DNA of 42,390 nucleotides. Origin: DATLAN01 sp035527455. GTDB lineage: Bacteria > Planctomycetota > Planctomycetia > Pirellulales > Thermoguttaceae. Where the stretch lies: assembly GCA_035527455.1 (NCBI GenBank), contig DATLAN010000094.1:1-42390 (forward strand), written 5' to 3'. A program made the position numbers and the translations under genes. Below are positions 32,930-42,390 of this stretch, piece after piece. Each line of letters starts with the position of its first letter. Position 1 is the first letter of the stretch. The notes under the pieces were generated by a model. The model saw nothing but the letters and a program-made list of their open reading frames with translations. It was not told the origin of the DNA and searched no databases.

Positions 32930-34519
32930 CTATCTGCGCGGCAGCACTTTGGCCAACTCGGCGAGTTGGATGAACTCGCCGCGGCGTTCGCTACGGTCTT
33001 CGCCCTTGCCGGCGATGGCCAGTTCGATTGCCAGATCGTAGGTTGCGTCGCCTTGGTATTGGCTTTCGCGGAGCAACATCCCGAAGCAGGCCACTGCGGA
33101 AGCGAACTGGAAATCCCCGGAAGATGCCGACACGACGTTGTCCGTCTCCGTGACGGGGAACGACAATTCCTGCGAAGTGTCTTCCTTGGGATGTTTGTAG
33201 CGGAGTCGCACCGTGAAGAGTTCGTCGCTGACGGCCGCGTCGGTCGGCTCGGTAGGCCGCTGATACTTCGACGGCTCGACGTCGCCCACCAGGCCGGTCT
33301 CCTTGCCCGGGGGCACCAGCTCGTAGAACGCGGTCACCGTGTGCCCGGCGCCGATTTCGCCCGCGTCCTTCGTATCGTCGCGGAAGTCCTCCGCTTGCAG
33401 CAGGCGATTTTCATACCCGATCAGTCGATACGCCCCCACGTGTGCCGGGTTGAAGTCGACCTGGATCTTGACGTCCTTGGCGATGGTGACCAGCGTGCCG
33501 CCCATCTGTTCGACGAGCAGTTTTCGGGCTTCGTGCAACGTGTCGACGTAGCCGTAGTTCCCGTTGCCGTGATCGGCGAGCTTCTCCATCCTGGAGCCCT
33601 TGAGGTTGCCTGTCCCGAAGCCCAGCACGGTCAGGAACACGCCGCTTCGGGCCTTCTCTTCGATCAGCCGCGTCAGCGAGCCGTCGTCGGAAACGCCCAC
33701 GTTGAAATCGCCGTCGGTGCAGAGGATCACGCGGTTGATTTCTTCGGCAGTGAAGTTCTCCTCGGCCACGCGGTACGCCAGGAGGATGCCTTCGCCGCCG
33801 GCGGTCGATCCGCCCGCGTGCAACTGATCGAGTGCGTCGTAGATGACGGCCTTGTTCTCGCACGAGGTCGAAGGCAACACGAGCCCCGCGTTGCCCGCAT
33901 AGACCACAATCGCCACACGGTCGCGCTCTGAAAGGTTTTGCACGAGCATTTTCATGGCGGCTTTGAGCAACGGCAGCTTGTTCGGTCCTTCCATCGAGCC
34001 GGAGACGTCCAACAGGAAAACCAGATTGGCGGCGGGACGTTCTTCCTGCGGGATCTCTCGGCCCTTCAGTGCAATCCGCGCCAGCCGGTGCTCGGGCTTC
34101 CAGGGACACGGGGCCACTTCCACGTGGGCGGAAAACGGCACGTCGTCTTCCGGCGGCGGGTAGTCGTAGAGGAAATAGTTCACCATTTCCTCGATTTGCA
34201 CCGCGTCCTTCGGCGGCAGGCTCCCGTTGTTGATGTACCGCCGCACGTTCGAATACGAGGCGGTATCCACGTCGATCGAGAAGGTCGAGAAGGGGTTGTC
34301 GCGCGCGGCAAGGAATGGGGTTTCATAGATCCGATCGTAGTCTTCCGTGTTGAACGGTTCTTGGGCAGTCTCCTCAGGCTGCGGATGGAACGCCATGGCC
34401 CCGGGCGACATCGGCGTCTTCTCGGCAGCGGTCTTGCCGGTGAAATCCGACGATTCCTTCTCCTTCACGCAGCCGAGCGTGCAAACGCTTGCCAAGAGCA
34501 TCAACGCGCAAAACCTCAT
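32930..34519 (-). CDS. vWA-domain lipoprotein (YfbK-like, with DUF3520-type C-terminus)
   Basis: 529 residues from the ATG at 34519, where GGAGGT precedes at good spacing; the longer frame is rejected. A signal peptide with CTLGC at residues 13-17 suggests a lipoprotein. NPFSTFSIDVDTASYSNVRRYI is the von_Willebrand N-terminal domain typical of this family. The vWA domain follows with the MIDAS motif DVSGS (171-175), the Thr in GGSTAGGEG and TDGDFNVG. The C-terminal part (ELSFPVTETDNV, FASAVACFGMLLRES) is the DUF3520-like end. It probably works as a metal-dependent protein-interaction module at the envelope. It is transcribed alone. Confidence 0.9.
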   Translation of the reverse strand: MRFCALMLLASVCTLGCVKEKESSDFTGKTAAEKTPMSPGAMAFHPQPEETAQEPFNTEDYDRIYETPFLAARDNPFSTFSIDVDTASYSNVRRYINNGSLPPKDAVQIEEMVNYFLYDYPPPEDDVPFSAHVEVAPCPWKPEHRLARIALKGREIPQEERPAANLVFLLDVSGSMEGPNKLPLLKAAMKMLVQNLSERDRVAIVVYAGNAGLVLPSTSCENKAVIYDALDQLHAGGSTAGGEGILLAYRVAEENFTAEEINRVILCTDGDFNVGVSDDGSLTRLIEEKARSGVFLTVLGFGTGNLKGSRMEKLADHGNGNYGYVDTLHEARKLLVEQMGGTLVTIAKDVKIQVDFNPAHVGAYRLIGYENRLLQAEDFRDDTKDAGEIGAGHTVTAFYELVPPGKETGLVGDVEPSKYQRPTEPTDAAVSDELFTVRLRYKHPKEDTSQELSFPVTETDNVVSASSGDFQFASAVACFGMLLRESQYQGDATYDLAIELAIAGKGEDRSERRGEFIQLAELAKVLPRR

Positions 34520-34881
34520 CGCACACCTCCTTCGGGTAAGGGTAGACGCAGAATTGCATTTCACCGGCCGCAGAGAGCGGCCCATCCGCAGCGGGCGTCC
34601 ACGGCATGGAACCGATGCGGTCTCTACCTATTGGACGCCCCGACACGCCGATTTATTCCCGAGTTTTTTGCAGACTCTTGAAGGCGTTCGTCTGCGCATA
34701 TAGGATGACGTCCGGTGTACCGACGAAGTGGCTGGCGGGATGAGTCAGGAGAAATCAGGGGGAAGCGATGGTCGACGACGATCAACACCTGGCACTGCCT
34801 GCCTGTTCGGCGGCCGCGGAAGTCGTCCATTCAGTCAAGGCACGCGGCGGCTCGGCGTTTTCCGAGGTGCAATGGCGACGA

Positions 34882-35052
34882 TTAGACATAAACGTCGATC
34901 TGGATCTTATCGGCCAGCACGGCCGGCAGCGAGCTGTCTACGTCGATGCGGACGGCGATGTTGGCGTGCCGGAAATCACTCTTGACCAGGGTGACGACCG
35001 TCGTGAGCGGTTGATTCAGTTCGTGGGCCAACCCGGTGGCCATTTCTCCCAT
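34882..35052 (-). pseudogene. Decayed sensor histidine kinase fragment with internal deletion
   Basis: A 56-codon minus-strand frame reads MGEMATGLAHELNQPL, an H-box with the phospho-accepting His, directly followed after about ten residues by HANIAVRIDVDSSLPAVL and ADKIQID. In intact PAS-type kinases these parts are separated by roughly 60 residues, and ADKIQI leads into EQVLLNLVRNA of the N-box, which is absent here. An in-frame TGA lies just upstream of the ATG. Both ends and the middle are thus missing: a fossil, not a working gene. It is too short for ordinary gene callers. Confidence 0.75.
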
Positions 35053-35310
35053 GAGGAATCACTCCACGGCCGACCAATTCTGATCCGCAAGGGGGGTGTT
35101 CGCTCGGGGAAGGAATTGGGGCGGGATAGCGATGGAGGACGTTCCTTGCTGCCACTCTCGGTCGGGGAGGGGCCTCGCACGCGGTCTAGCAAGTGGGCAG
35201 AAACTCCACAAGCTACTTGACATTCGGATGTTCGCGCTTGGTTCAAGACTTTGCCGCTTCGACGTGGTTTCCCGAATAGCGCCGTGGGAAACCGAATGCC
35301 GACGGAGCAG

Positions 35311-35340
35311 TTGACTGATTCTCACAGCACCGGGTAGACT
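35311..35340 (+). promoter_or_regulatory. Candidate sigma70-type promoter for purB
   Basis: TTGACT (35311-35316) and TAGACT (35335-35340) are 18 bp apart, placing the start about 53 bp before the ATG at 35400. Confidence 0.45.
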
Positions 35341-35399
35341 GGGCATGATGGTGGGTTTGTCTCAAGTCCAGTAACCTTTCGTTTGTTCGAATACCAACC

Positions 35400-36833
35400 A
35401 TGCCCAGCCAGCCAACGCAATACCAAAACCCCCTGATCACCCGCTACGCCTCCGCCGAAATGAGCGAGGTGTGGAGCCCGCAACGGAAGTTCTCTACCTG
35501 GCGACGGCTGTGGGTCGCGCTGGCCGAAGCGGAAGCCGAATTAGGGCTGCCGATCTCGGCCCGGCAGATTCAGCAATTGAAAGAGCACGTCGACGATATC
35601 GATTTCGAGGCGGCTGGGCAATACGAGCGGCGACTGCGGCACGACGTGATGGCACACGTACACGCGTACGGCGACGCCTGTCCCGACGCCCGGGCGATCA
35701 TCCACCTGGGGGCGACCAGTTGCTTCGTGACCGACAACACCGACCTGCTGCTGTTGCGCGACTCGATGACGCTCGTTCGCAACCGGCTGGTGGCCGTGAT
35801 CGACGCACTCGGAAAATTCGCCCAAGAGCACCGTGACCTGGCCTGCCTCGGCTTCACCCACATGCAGCCCGCCCAGCCGACCACGATGGGTAAACGGGCA
35901 TGCCTTTGGGCCTACGACCTGGTGCTGGATCTGGCCGAGATCGAGCATCGCTTGGCGACCTTGAAAGCCCGGGGACCGAAGGGCACCACCGGCACCCAGG
36001 CCAGCTTCCTCAAGCTCCTCGGCGGCGATCATCGCAAGGTCCGGCAATTGGAGGGACTCGTCTGCCGGAAGATCGGCTTCGACGAGAGCTACGCGGTGAC
36101 CGGCCAGACTTATCCGCGGAAGATCGATTCGCAGGTAGTCGGCGTGCTCTCCTGCATCGGCCAGAGCGCCCACAAGGCGGCGACCGATCTGCGGCTGCTG
36201 GCCCATCGCAAGGAAGTGGAGGAGCCGTTCGAGAAGGAGCAGATCGGTTCTTCGGCGATGGCCTACAAGCGCAACCCGATGCGGAGCGAGCGGATCTGTT
36301 CGTTGGCCCGCTTCGTGATCAGCCTGGAGTCGAGCGCGGCCCATACGGCGGCCACGCAATGGATGGAACGCACGCTGGACGACAGCGCCAACCGCCGGCT
36401 GGTCCTGCCGCAGGCGTTTCTGGCGACCGACGCGGTGCTGATCCTCTATCAGAACGTGGCCGCCGGGCTGGTGGTCTACCCGAAGGTCATTGCCGCGCAA
36501 CTGGACGCCGAGTTGCCTTTCATGGCCACCGAGAACGTGCTGATGGCCGCGGTGGCCGCCGGAGGCGACCGCCAGGAGTTGCACGAGCGGATCCGCCGGC
36601 ACAGCCAGGCCGCCGCAACGGTCGTCAAGCAGGAGGGCGGGCGGAACGATCTGTTGCAGCGTCTGGCCGACGACGAAGCCTTTGCCGGCGTCGACCTGGA
36701 CGAAATCCTCGACCCTTCCCGGTTCATCGGCCGCGCACCCGAACAGGTCGACGAGTTCATTGCCGAGGTCGTCGAGCCGATCCGCAAGAAGTACCCTGAT
36801 GCGCTCGACACCGCCGCGAAAGTGGACGTGTGA
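35400..36833 (+). CDS. purB: Adenylosuccinate lyase
   Basis: 477 residues. Catalyses two steps of purine synthesis: SAICAR to AICAR plus fumarate, and adenylosuccinate to AMP plus fumarate. Family landmarks: RHDVMAHVHAYG (His of region 1), HLGATSCFVTDN, GFTHMQPAQPTTMGKRA (catalytic His), and the signature loop GSSAMAYKRNPMRSE (about 281-295) with the catalytic Ser. Sequence style resembles the longer, eukaryote-like PurB group. It stands alone on the plus strand with its own promoter candidate and is followed by the convergent fur gene. Confidence 0.95.
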   Translation: MPSQPTQYQNPLITRYASAEMSEVWSPQRKFSTWRRLWVALAEAEAELGLPISARQIQQLKEHVDDIDFEAAGQYERRLRHDVMAHVHAYGDACPDARAIIHLGATSCFVTDNTDLLLLRDSMTLVRNRLVAVIDALGKFAQEHRDLACLGFTHMQPAQPTTMGKRACLWAYDLVLDLAEIEHRLATLKARGPKGTTGTQASFLKLLGGDHRKVRQLEGLVCRKIGFDESYAVTGQTYPRKIDSQVVGVLSCIGQSAHKAATDLRLLAHRKEVEEPFEKEQIGSSAMAYKRNPMRSERICSLARFVISLESSAAHTAATQWMERTLDDSANRRLVLPQAFLATDAVLILYQNVAAGLVVYPKVIAAQLDAELPFMATENVLMAAVAAGGDRQELHERIRRHSQAAATVVKQEGGRNDLLQRLADDEAFAGVDLDEILDPSRFIGRAPEQVDEFIAEVVEPIRKKYPDALDTAAKVDV

Positions 36834-36848
36834 TCGCGGCCTTCTTCC

Positions 36849-36881
36849 TTCGCTATTCCTTGTTCGACGTTCGATATTCAG
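36849..36881. repeat. Possible degenerate TTCGATATTC-type intergenic repeat
   Basis: TTCGACGTTCGATATTC preceded by CGCTATTCCTTG resembles a low-complexity intergenic repeat I recall from several planctomycete genomes. Only one copy is visible here, so this is tentative. Confidence 0.3.
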
Positions 36882-36939
36882 AAGAGAACGCCACGCGGTT
36901 TTCCCCAGTAGCGACGTGGAACAGAGGCCGCATCTCCGC

Positions 36940-37413
36940 TCACTCCACTCCCCCGCAACCCTTGCACACGCCGGTGACGAACATCCGATGCCCGCTCACC
37001 TGAAACTTGTGTTGCCGGGCGACCTCGTTGCGAATGCGTTCCAACTCCGGACTGTGGAACTCGATCAGCTTGTTGCACACCTGGCAATAGAGATGATCGT
37101 GGCTGGGGTAACCGTACTCGTGCTCGTAGACGCTGCGTCCGCCGAGGACCATCTTCCGCAGCATGCCCGCCTCGACCAACTCCGAAAGGGTGCGGTAGAC
37201 GGTCGGCCGGCTTACCTTGCGCTGGGCGATCAACTCCTTGAGGTGGTCGATCAGCTCATCGGCGTCGAAATGGTCGTGGTGGCTGAAAATGGTTTCCACG
37301 ATCTGCCGGCGTTGCTGCGTGATCCGTTTGCCGCGGCTCTGCAAGAACTGGGCGAAACGGTCCGCCGGGGGCAGCGTCACGGAAACCGAACCAAGCGAAT
37401 AGCGTTTCGACAT
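36940..37413 (-). CDS. Fur-family metal/peroxide-responsive transcriptional repressor
   Basis: 157 residues. The winged-helix part includes GKRITQQRRQIVETIF and VSRPTVYRTLSELVEAGML, the DNA-recognition helix of Fur proteins. The dimerisation part has HDHLYCQVCNKLIEF and the C-terminal CKGC, together the structural zinc CxxC pair. Regulatory His/Glu residues (SHHDHFDADE) are present. It cannot be decided from sequence whether it senses iron, zinc or peroxide. It starts 11 bp after the end of flgM on the same strand, so the two are probably co-transcribed. Confidence 0.9.
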   Translation of the reverse strand: MSKRYSLGSVSVTLPPADRFAQFLQSRGKRITQQRRQIVETIFSHHDHFDADELIDHLKELIAQRKVSRPTVYRTLSELVEAGMLRKMVLGGRSVYEHEYGYPSHDHLYCQVCNKLIEFHSPELERIRNEVARQHKFQVSGHRMFVTGVCKGCGGVE

Positions 37414-37424
37414 GATCGCCAGGG

Positions 37425-37703
37425 TTATCCGATCTCGTCCAGGAGCCGCTCGACGGCAATATCGAGTTTCTCCCGCGTTTCGTAAGTCCCCTCGGCAATC
37501 CGGGCGCGGATCTCATCGACGCGATCCTGGCGGATCTCGGGAACCTCGCCGGCCCGTCCTACCAGCCGGGCGGCATCGGAAATCTCCAGTTCATCCTGGA
37601 TCGGCGACGAGTCGGGCCGCGAGACGGGCTGACTCGCCCGAGACGTGTGCGGCGGGCTGACCGGTTGGGGACCGTGCAAGTGAGCCGGGCCGTATATGTG
37701 CAT
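37425..37703 (-). CDS. flgM: FlgM-like anti-sigma-28 factor
   Basis: 92 residues from the ATG at 37703 (MHIYGPAHLHGPQPV), preceded by GGAGGGAAGG. The N-terminal half is Pro/His-rich and disordered-looking. The C-terminal half (EISDAARL, VPEIRQDRVDEIRARIAEGTYETREKLDIAVERLLDE as two helices) matches the FlgM sigma-28-binding helices. It would hold FliA inactive until the flagellar hook is complete. No flagellar gene lies in the window, and its partner is fur, 11 bp downstream. Call rests on pattern memory of planctomycete FlgM. Confidence 0.82.
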   Translation of the reverse strand: MHIYGPAHLHGPQPVSPPHTSRASQPVSRPDSSPIQDELEISDAARLVGRAGEVPEIRQDRVDEIRARIAEGTYETREKLDIAVERLLDEIG

Positions 37704-37744
37704 CCTTCCCTCCACGAAGACAAAACCGTTGGGGTCGTCGGAAA

Positions 37745-37750
37745 ATTATA
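37745..37750 (-). promoter_or_regulatory. Consensus -10 element upstream of flgM-fur
   Basis: A perfect TATAAT lies about 42 bp upstream of the flgM ATG in GC-rich DNA. No good -35 hexamer is found at 16-18 bp, so an activator or different sigma factor may be needed. Confidence 0.4.
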
Positions 37751-38628
37751 CCTTGCGTTCCTGCCGCGCCGCGCTGACCATCCACCTTGACTCCGCAAGC
37801 GGGCACATCAGTGTTTGCACCCGTGACATCGGACGGCGACGGCCGACGGATTCAGTCATTTCAGCAGTGCGATCCCGGCGCCGAAGTACGTCTCTCGACG
37901 AGCTGTGACGCCTGTAACGGCTCGCCGCGTCGCCCCGTGATGCACGGCGAACTCATCCGAGGCGTTCGGGCAACGTCGCGTTGGTGAGGTTGCACAACAC
38001 GCGTTGACCGCGGGCGACCTTGTCGTCCACAATCAACGGCAGCGGCTGGCGCCGACTTTGGCGGCGTCACTTTGACGGCCCGGTCGAGTGTGCAGTCGCA
38101 CGATTCGGCGCGGACGGAAAAGAACCGGCTGTACGGCACTCTTCCGCTCGCAGTTACGACCCGTACCTCGCCTACCCGTCCCCTGAGACGAAACCGCTGC
38201 GCAACGCGCACCCTCGCACAGCAAACGTTTTTTCCTGTTTTTCAAGCCTCCGGTTGCGTCTTTACGAATATTCCTGTTTTGCACGGGAACCGTCTCCCAT
38301 TATGCGCCAAAGGGGGTTCCAGGCCAAGCCGAGATCGTGCGGACAGGCCTGCGCGCGCCTGGTACATATACGGATTTTCACTAGCGATGGTTCTCCGCCC
38401 GGCTTCGGAGTATAACGGTTCGAGGCCGGGCGAGGGATTATAGGCAGTTGCCGAAAACTGGACAAGATCGAAAGGCTCGCGGGTAGATTATTCTCCGGCA
38501 GTTTTCGTATCCCCTTTCTCCTTGCCCCCCCTCTTGTCCATCTCCCCTCTTCGTCTCATTCTACTCGCGCCCCTAGTAACCCCCTGGTGAAGCCGTAATG
38601 CCCCCGTGACGGTGTTCCACCTCAATGG

Positions 38629-38658
38629 AACGGCGGGCAAGCCCGCCCGCTAAACGTT
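38629..38658. repeat. Family A palindromic repeat, single copy
   Basis: AACGGCGGGCAAGCCCGCC followed by CGCTAAACGTT. Same core and same orientation as the copy at 6179. Confidence 0.88.
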
Positions 38659-38762
38659 GTTAGAACAATTGGTTATGTCAAACACGCGCGCACGGTGCGC
38701 GGAAGTTACGGCCTATGCTCCGGGGTCTGCCTTCATACCGTTCCCAGCCGCGGCGGCGGAAC

Positions 38763-38791
38763 TTGCGACGGTTTTGGTGGTTTGTTAAGAT
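38763..38791 (+). promoter_or_regulatory. Weak sigma70-type promoter candidate for the EF-hand gene
   Basis: TTGCGA (38763-38768) and TAAGAT (38786-38791) are 17 bp apart, about 50 bp before the ATG at 38841. Each hexamer matches four of six consensus bases. Confidence 0.33.
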
Positions 38792-38840
38792 ATGTTGGTT
38801 TCATTCCCCCCGTTTTCCCCAATCCCAGGAGATTAGGATC

Positions 38841-39515
38841 ATGCGAAGGGTGTTTTCCTGTATGGTAACGGCTGCGGCGGTTGCCATCCTGCCGCAGGTT
38901 GTGGCGGCGGAAGATGCGAAGGACGGGCCGCAACGTGCCCGTGCCGCGCAATTGTTCCAACGGCTCGACCGAAACGACGACGGCCAGGTGACCGCCGACG
39001 AAGTGCCCGCCGGCGCCCCCGAACGTCTCAAAGCGATCCTCATTCGGGCCGACGGCAACGGCGACAAGAAGTTGACCTTGGCAGAATGGCGAGAGGCCGT
39101 GAAGAAGGCGCAGCAGGCTGGCCCGGTTGACCGCGCCGGACCTCCGCAAGTCAGGCCGGCTCCGCAAGTCAGGCCGGCTCCGCCCCATCAACCTGGTCCC
39201 CCCCAAGCCGGACCGAGACCGCAGATTCCCGATCCGAAGATCATGTTTGCCCACATGGACGAGAACAAGGACGGGAAGCTGAGCATGGAGGAATTTGTCG
39301 AGGGTGTGAAGCGTTTTCATCATCGAGCGCCTCAACCACCGGTTCGAAAGCCTGTGGCGCCGCTCGCTCCTAAGCCGCCGCAAGTCCACCACCCGGCGGC
39401 CGTGAAGGTCGGGGAAGGCAAAGCCACCGTCACCATCCACGTGACGAGGGACCCCGAAACGAAGAAGCTCGAGCTAAAGGCGACCGAGGCCAAGAAGCCC
39501 GAAGCGAAAGAGTGA
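38841..39515 (+). CDS. Exported EF-hand calcium-binding protein
   Basis: 224 residues from the ATG at 38841, preceded by AGGAGATTAGGA. A signal peptide (SCMVTAAAVAILPQVVAA) is followed by three EF-hand loops: DRNDDGQVTADE (43-54), DGNGDKKLTLAE (71-82) and DENKDGKLSMEE (140-151). A Pro-rich linker with a duplicated PQVRPAP lies between loops 2 and 3. The C-terminus is rich in Lys/Pro/Glu. It likely binds calcium outside the cytoplasm; such proteins are abundant in planctomycetes. Partner unknown. It ends before a strong terminator hairpin shared with the convergent gene. Confidence 0.88.
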   Translation: MRRVFSCMVTAAAVAILPQVVAAEDAKDGPQRARAAQLFQRLDRNDDGQVTADEVPAGAPERLKAILIRADGNGDKKLTLAEWREAVKKAQQAGPVDRAGPPQVRPAPQVRPAPPHQPGPPQAGPRPQIPDPKIMFAHMDENKDGKLSMEEFVEGVKRFHHRAPQPPVRKPVAPLAPKPPQVHHPAAVKVGEGKATVTIHVTRDPETKKLELKATEAKKPEAKE

Positions 39516-39552
39516 GGCAGGTCGCCACCTTCTCGACCTGACCGAAAAGACG

Positions 39553-39592
39553 CGCCCGGCGAGGCATTGCTGTCTCGCCGGGCGTTATTGTT
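39553..39592. terminator. Intrinsic terminator, probably bidirectional
   Basis: An 11-bp perfect stem CGCCCGGCGAG / CTCGCCGGGCG with a 10-nt loop (39553-39584) is followed by TTATTGTT on the plus strand and preceded by AAAAGA, which gives TCTTTT on the minus strand. It lies between the convergent EF-hand and Gly/Met-rich genes. Confidence 0.85.
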
Positions 39593-39674
39593 CGAACACG
39601 GAAAAAGGGGTCGGGAATCTTCGATTCGCACCGGACACCATGTGTCTGGCGAGATTTTTCGCGGCCTTTTCCGA

Positions 39675-42390
<2,716 letters not shown>

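Larger units (their letters stand above)
34520..35399. other. 880-bp gene-poor region between the vWA gene and purB
   Basis: It contains a decayed histidine-kinase fragment (34882-35052) and the purB promoter candidate (35311-35340). Nothing else recognisable: short open frames elsewhere have no family features. Confidence 0.6.
37704..38840. other. 1.1-kb region without recognisable gene
   Basis: No frame in this stretch shows a protein family or good codon structure. It holds the flgM -10, a family A palindrome (38629-38658), pyrimidine-rich tracts (about 38505-38575) and the EF-hand gene promoter candidate. It could house a decayed gene or a non-coding RNA; none can be named. Confidence 0.55.

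Noticed and set aside
37861..38211. 116-codon minus-strand open frame in the gap upstream of flgM
   Set aside because: No start with a ribosome site, no family pattern and a basic, shadow-like composition.
38400..38430. Possible tRNA T-arm (GGTTCGAGGCC)
   Set aside because: No matching acceptor stem, anticodon arm or D-arm could be drawn around it; no tRNA was found in the window.

Overview
The window looks like chromosomal DNA from a planctomycete, probably a Pirellulales-type lineage. The DNA is GC-rich and genes are often weakly spaced. Clues include an HzsA-related beta-propeller protein with a CxxCH haem motif, a planctomycete-style FlgM, a vWA lipoprotein, a Gly/Met-rich giant protein with an STN-like domain, EF-hand and LRR exported proteins, and many dispersed palindromic repeats. 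This assignment is inference from gene content; there is no rRNA or tRNA in the window.

Layout. (1) 1-6.3 kb: the 3' part of the propeller/CxxCH gene, a decayed VapB antitoxin, then two divergent membrane GT-C glycosyltransferases with TPR-like tails. Both of their outer ends run into palindromic repeats. (2) 6.4-27.8 kb: a large minus-strand exopolysaccharide locus. Reading leftward it encodes a Wza-type export lipoprotein, a Wzc-type polymerase co-factor/tyrosine autokinase with a Tyr-Gly tail, a TPR-fused O-antigen ligase/polymerase, bifunctional fucokinase/GDP-fucose pyrophosphorylase (Fkp), a radical SAM protein, WecB, a Wzx flippase, a second Wzy-like protein, three GT4 glycosyltransferases, two methyltransferases and a PAPS-type sulfotransferase. 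(3) 28.3-31.2 kb: TrmL, a YfcE-type phosphoesterase, a PlsC-type acyltransferase and an NmrA-like dehydrogenase. (4) 31.2-35.4 kb: a 23-copy heptanucleotide array, an LRR exported protein, a vWA lipoprotein and a decayed histidine kinase. (5) 35.4-42.4 kb: PurB, Fur, FlgM, a gene-poor 1.1-kb gap, an EF-hand protein, and a giant Gly/Met-rich protein that runs off the right edge.

The genes of region 2 form one pathway. Fkp and WecB supply GDP-L-fucose and a UDP-ManNAc-type sugar, the glycosyltransferases build repeat units, the methyl- and sulfotransferases decorate them, Wzx/Wzy flip and polymerise them, and Wza/Wzc export them. This suggests a fucose-containing, possibly sulfated and methylated EPS. 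No phosphoglycosyltransferase that would start the repeat unit, and no Wzb phosphatase, is in the window.

The most distinctive signals outside ordinary genes are four repeat families. One is a palindrome inserted in frame inside fkp. Two others supply the stop codons or C-terminal tails of the GT-C genes. The fourth is a 138-bp MITE-like element that splits the EPS gene string. There are also short fossils of a toxin-antitoxin gene and of a sensor kinase.
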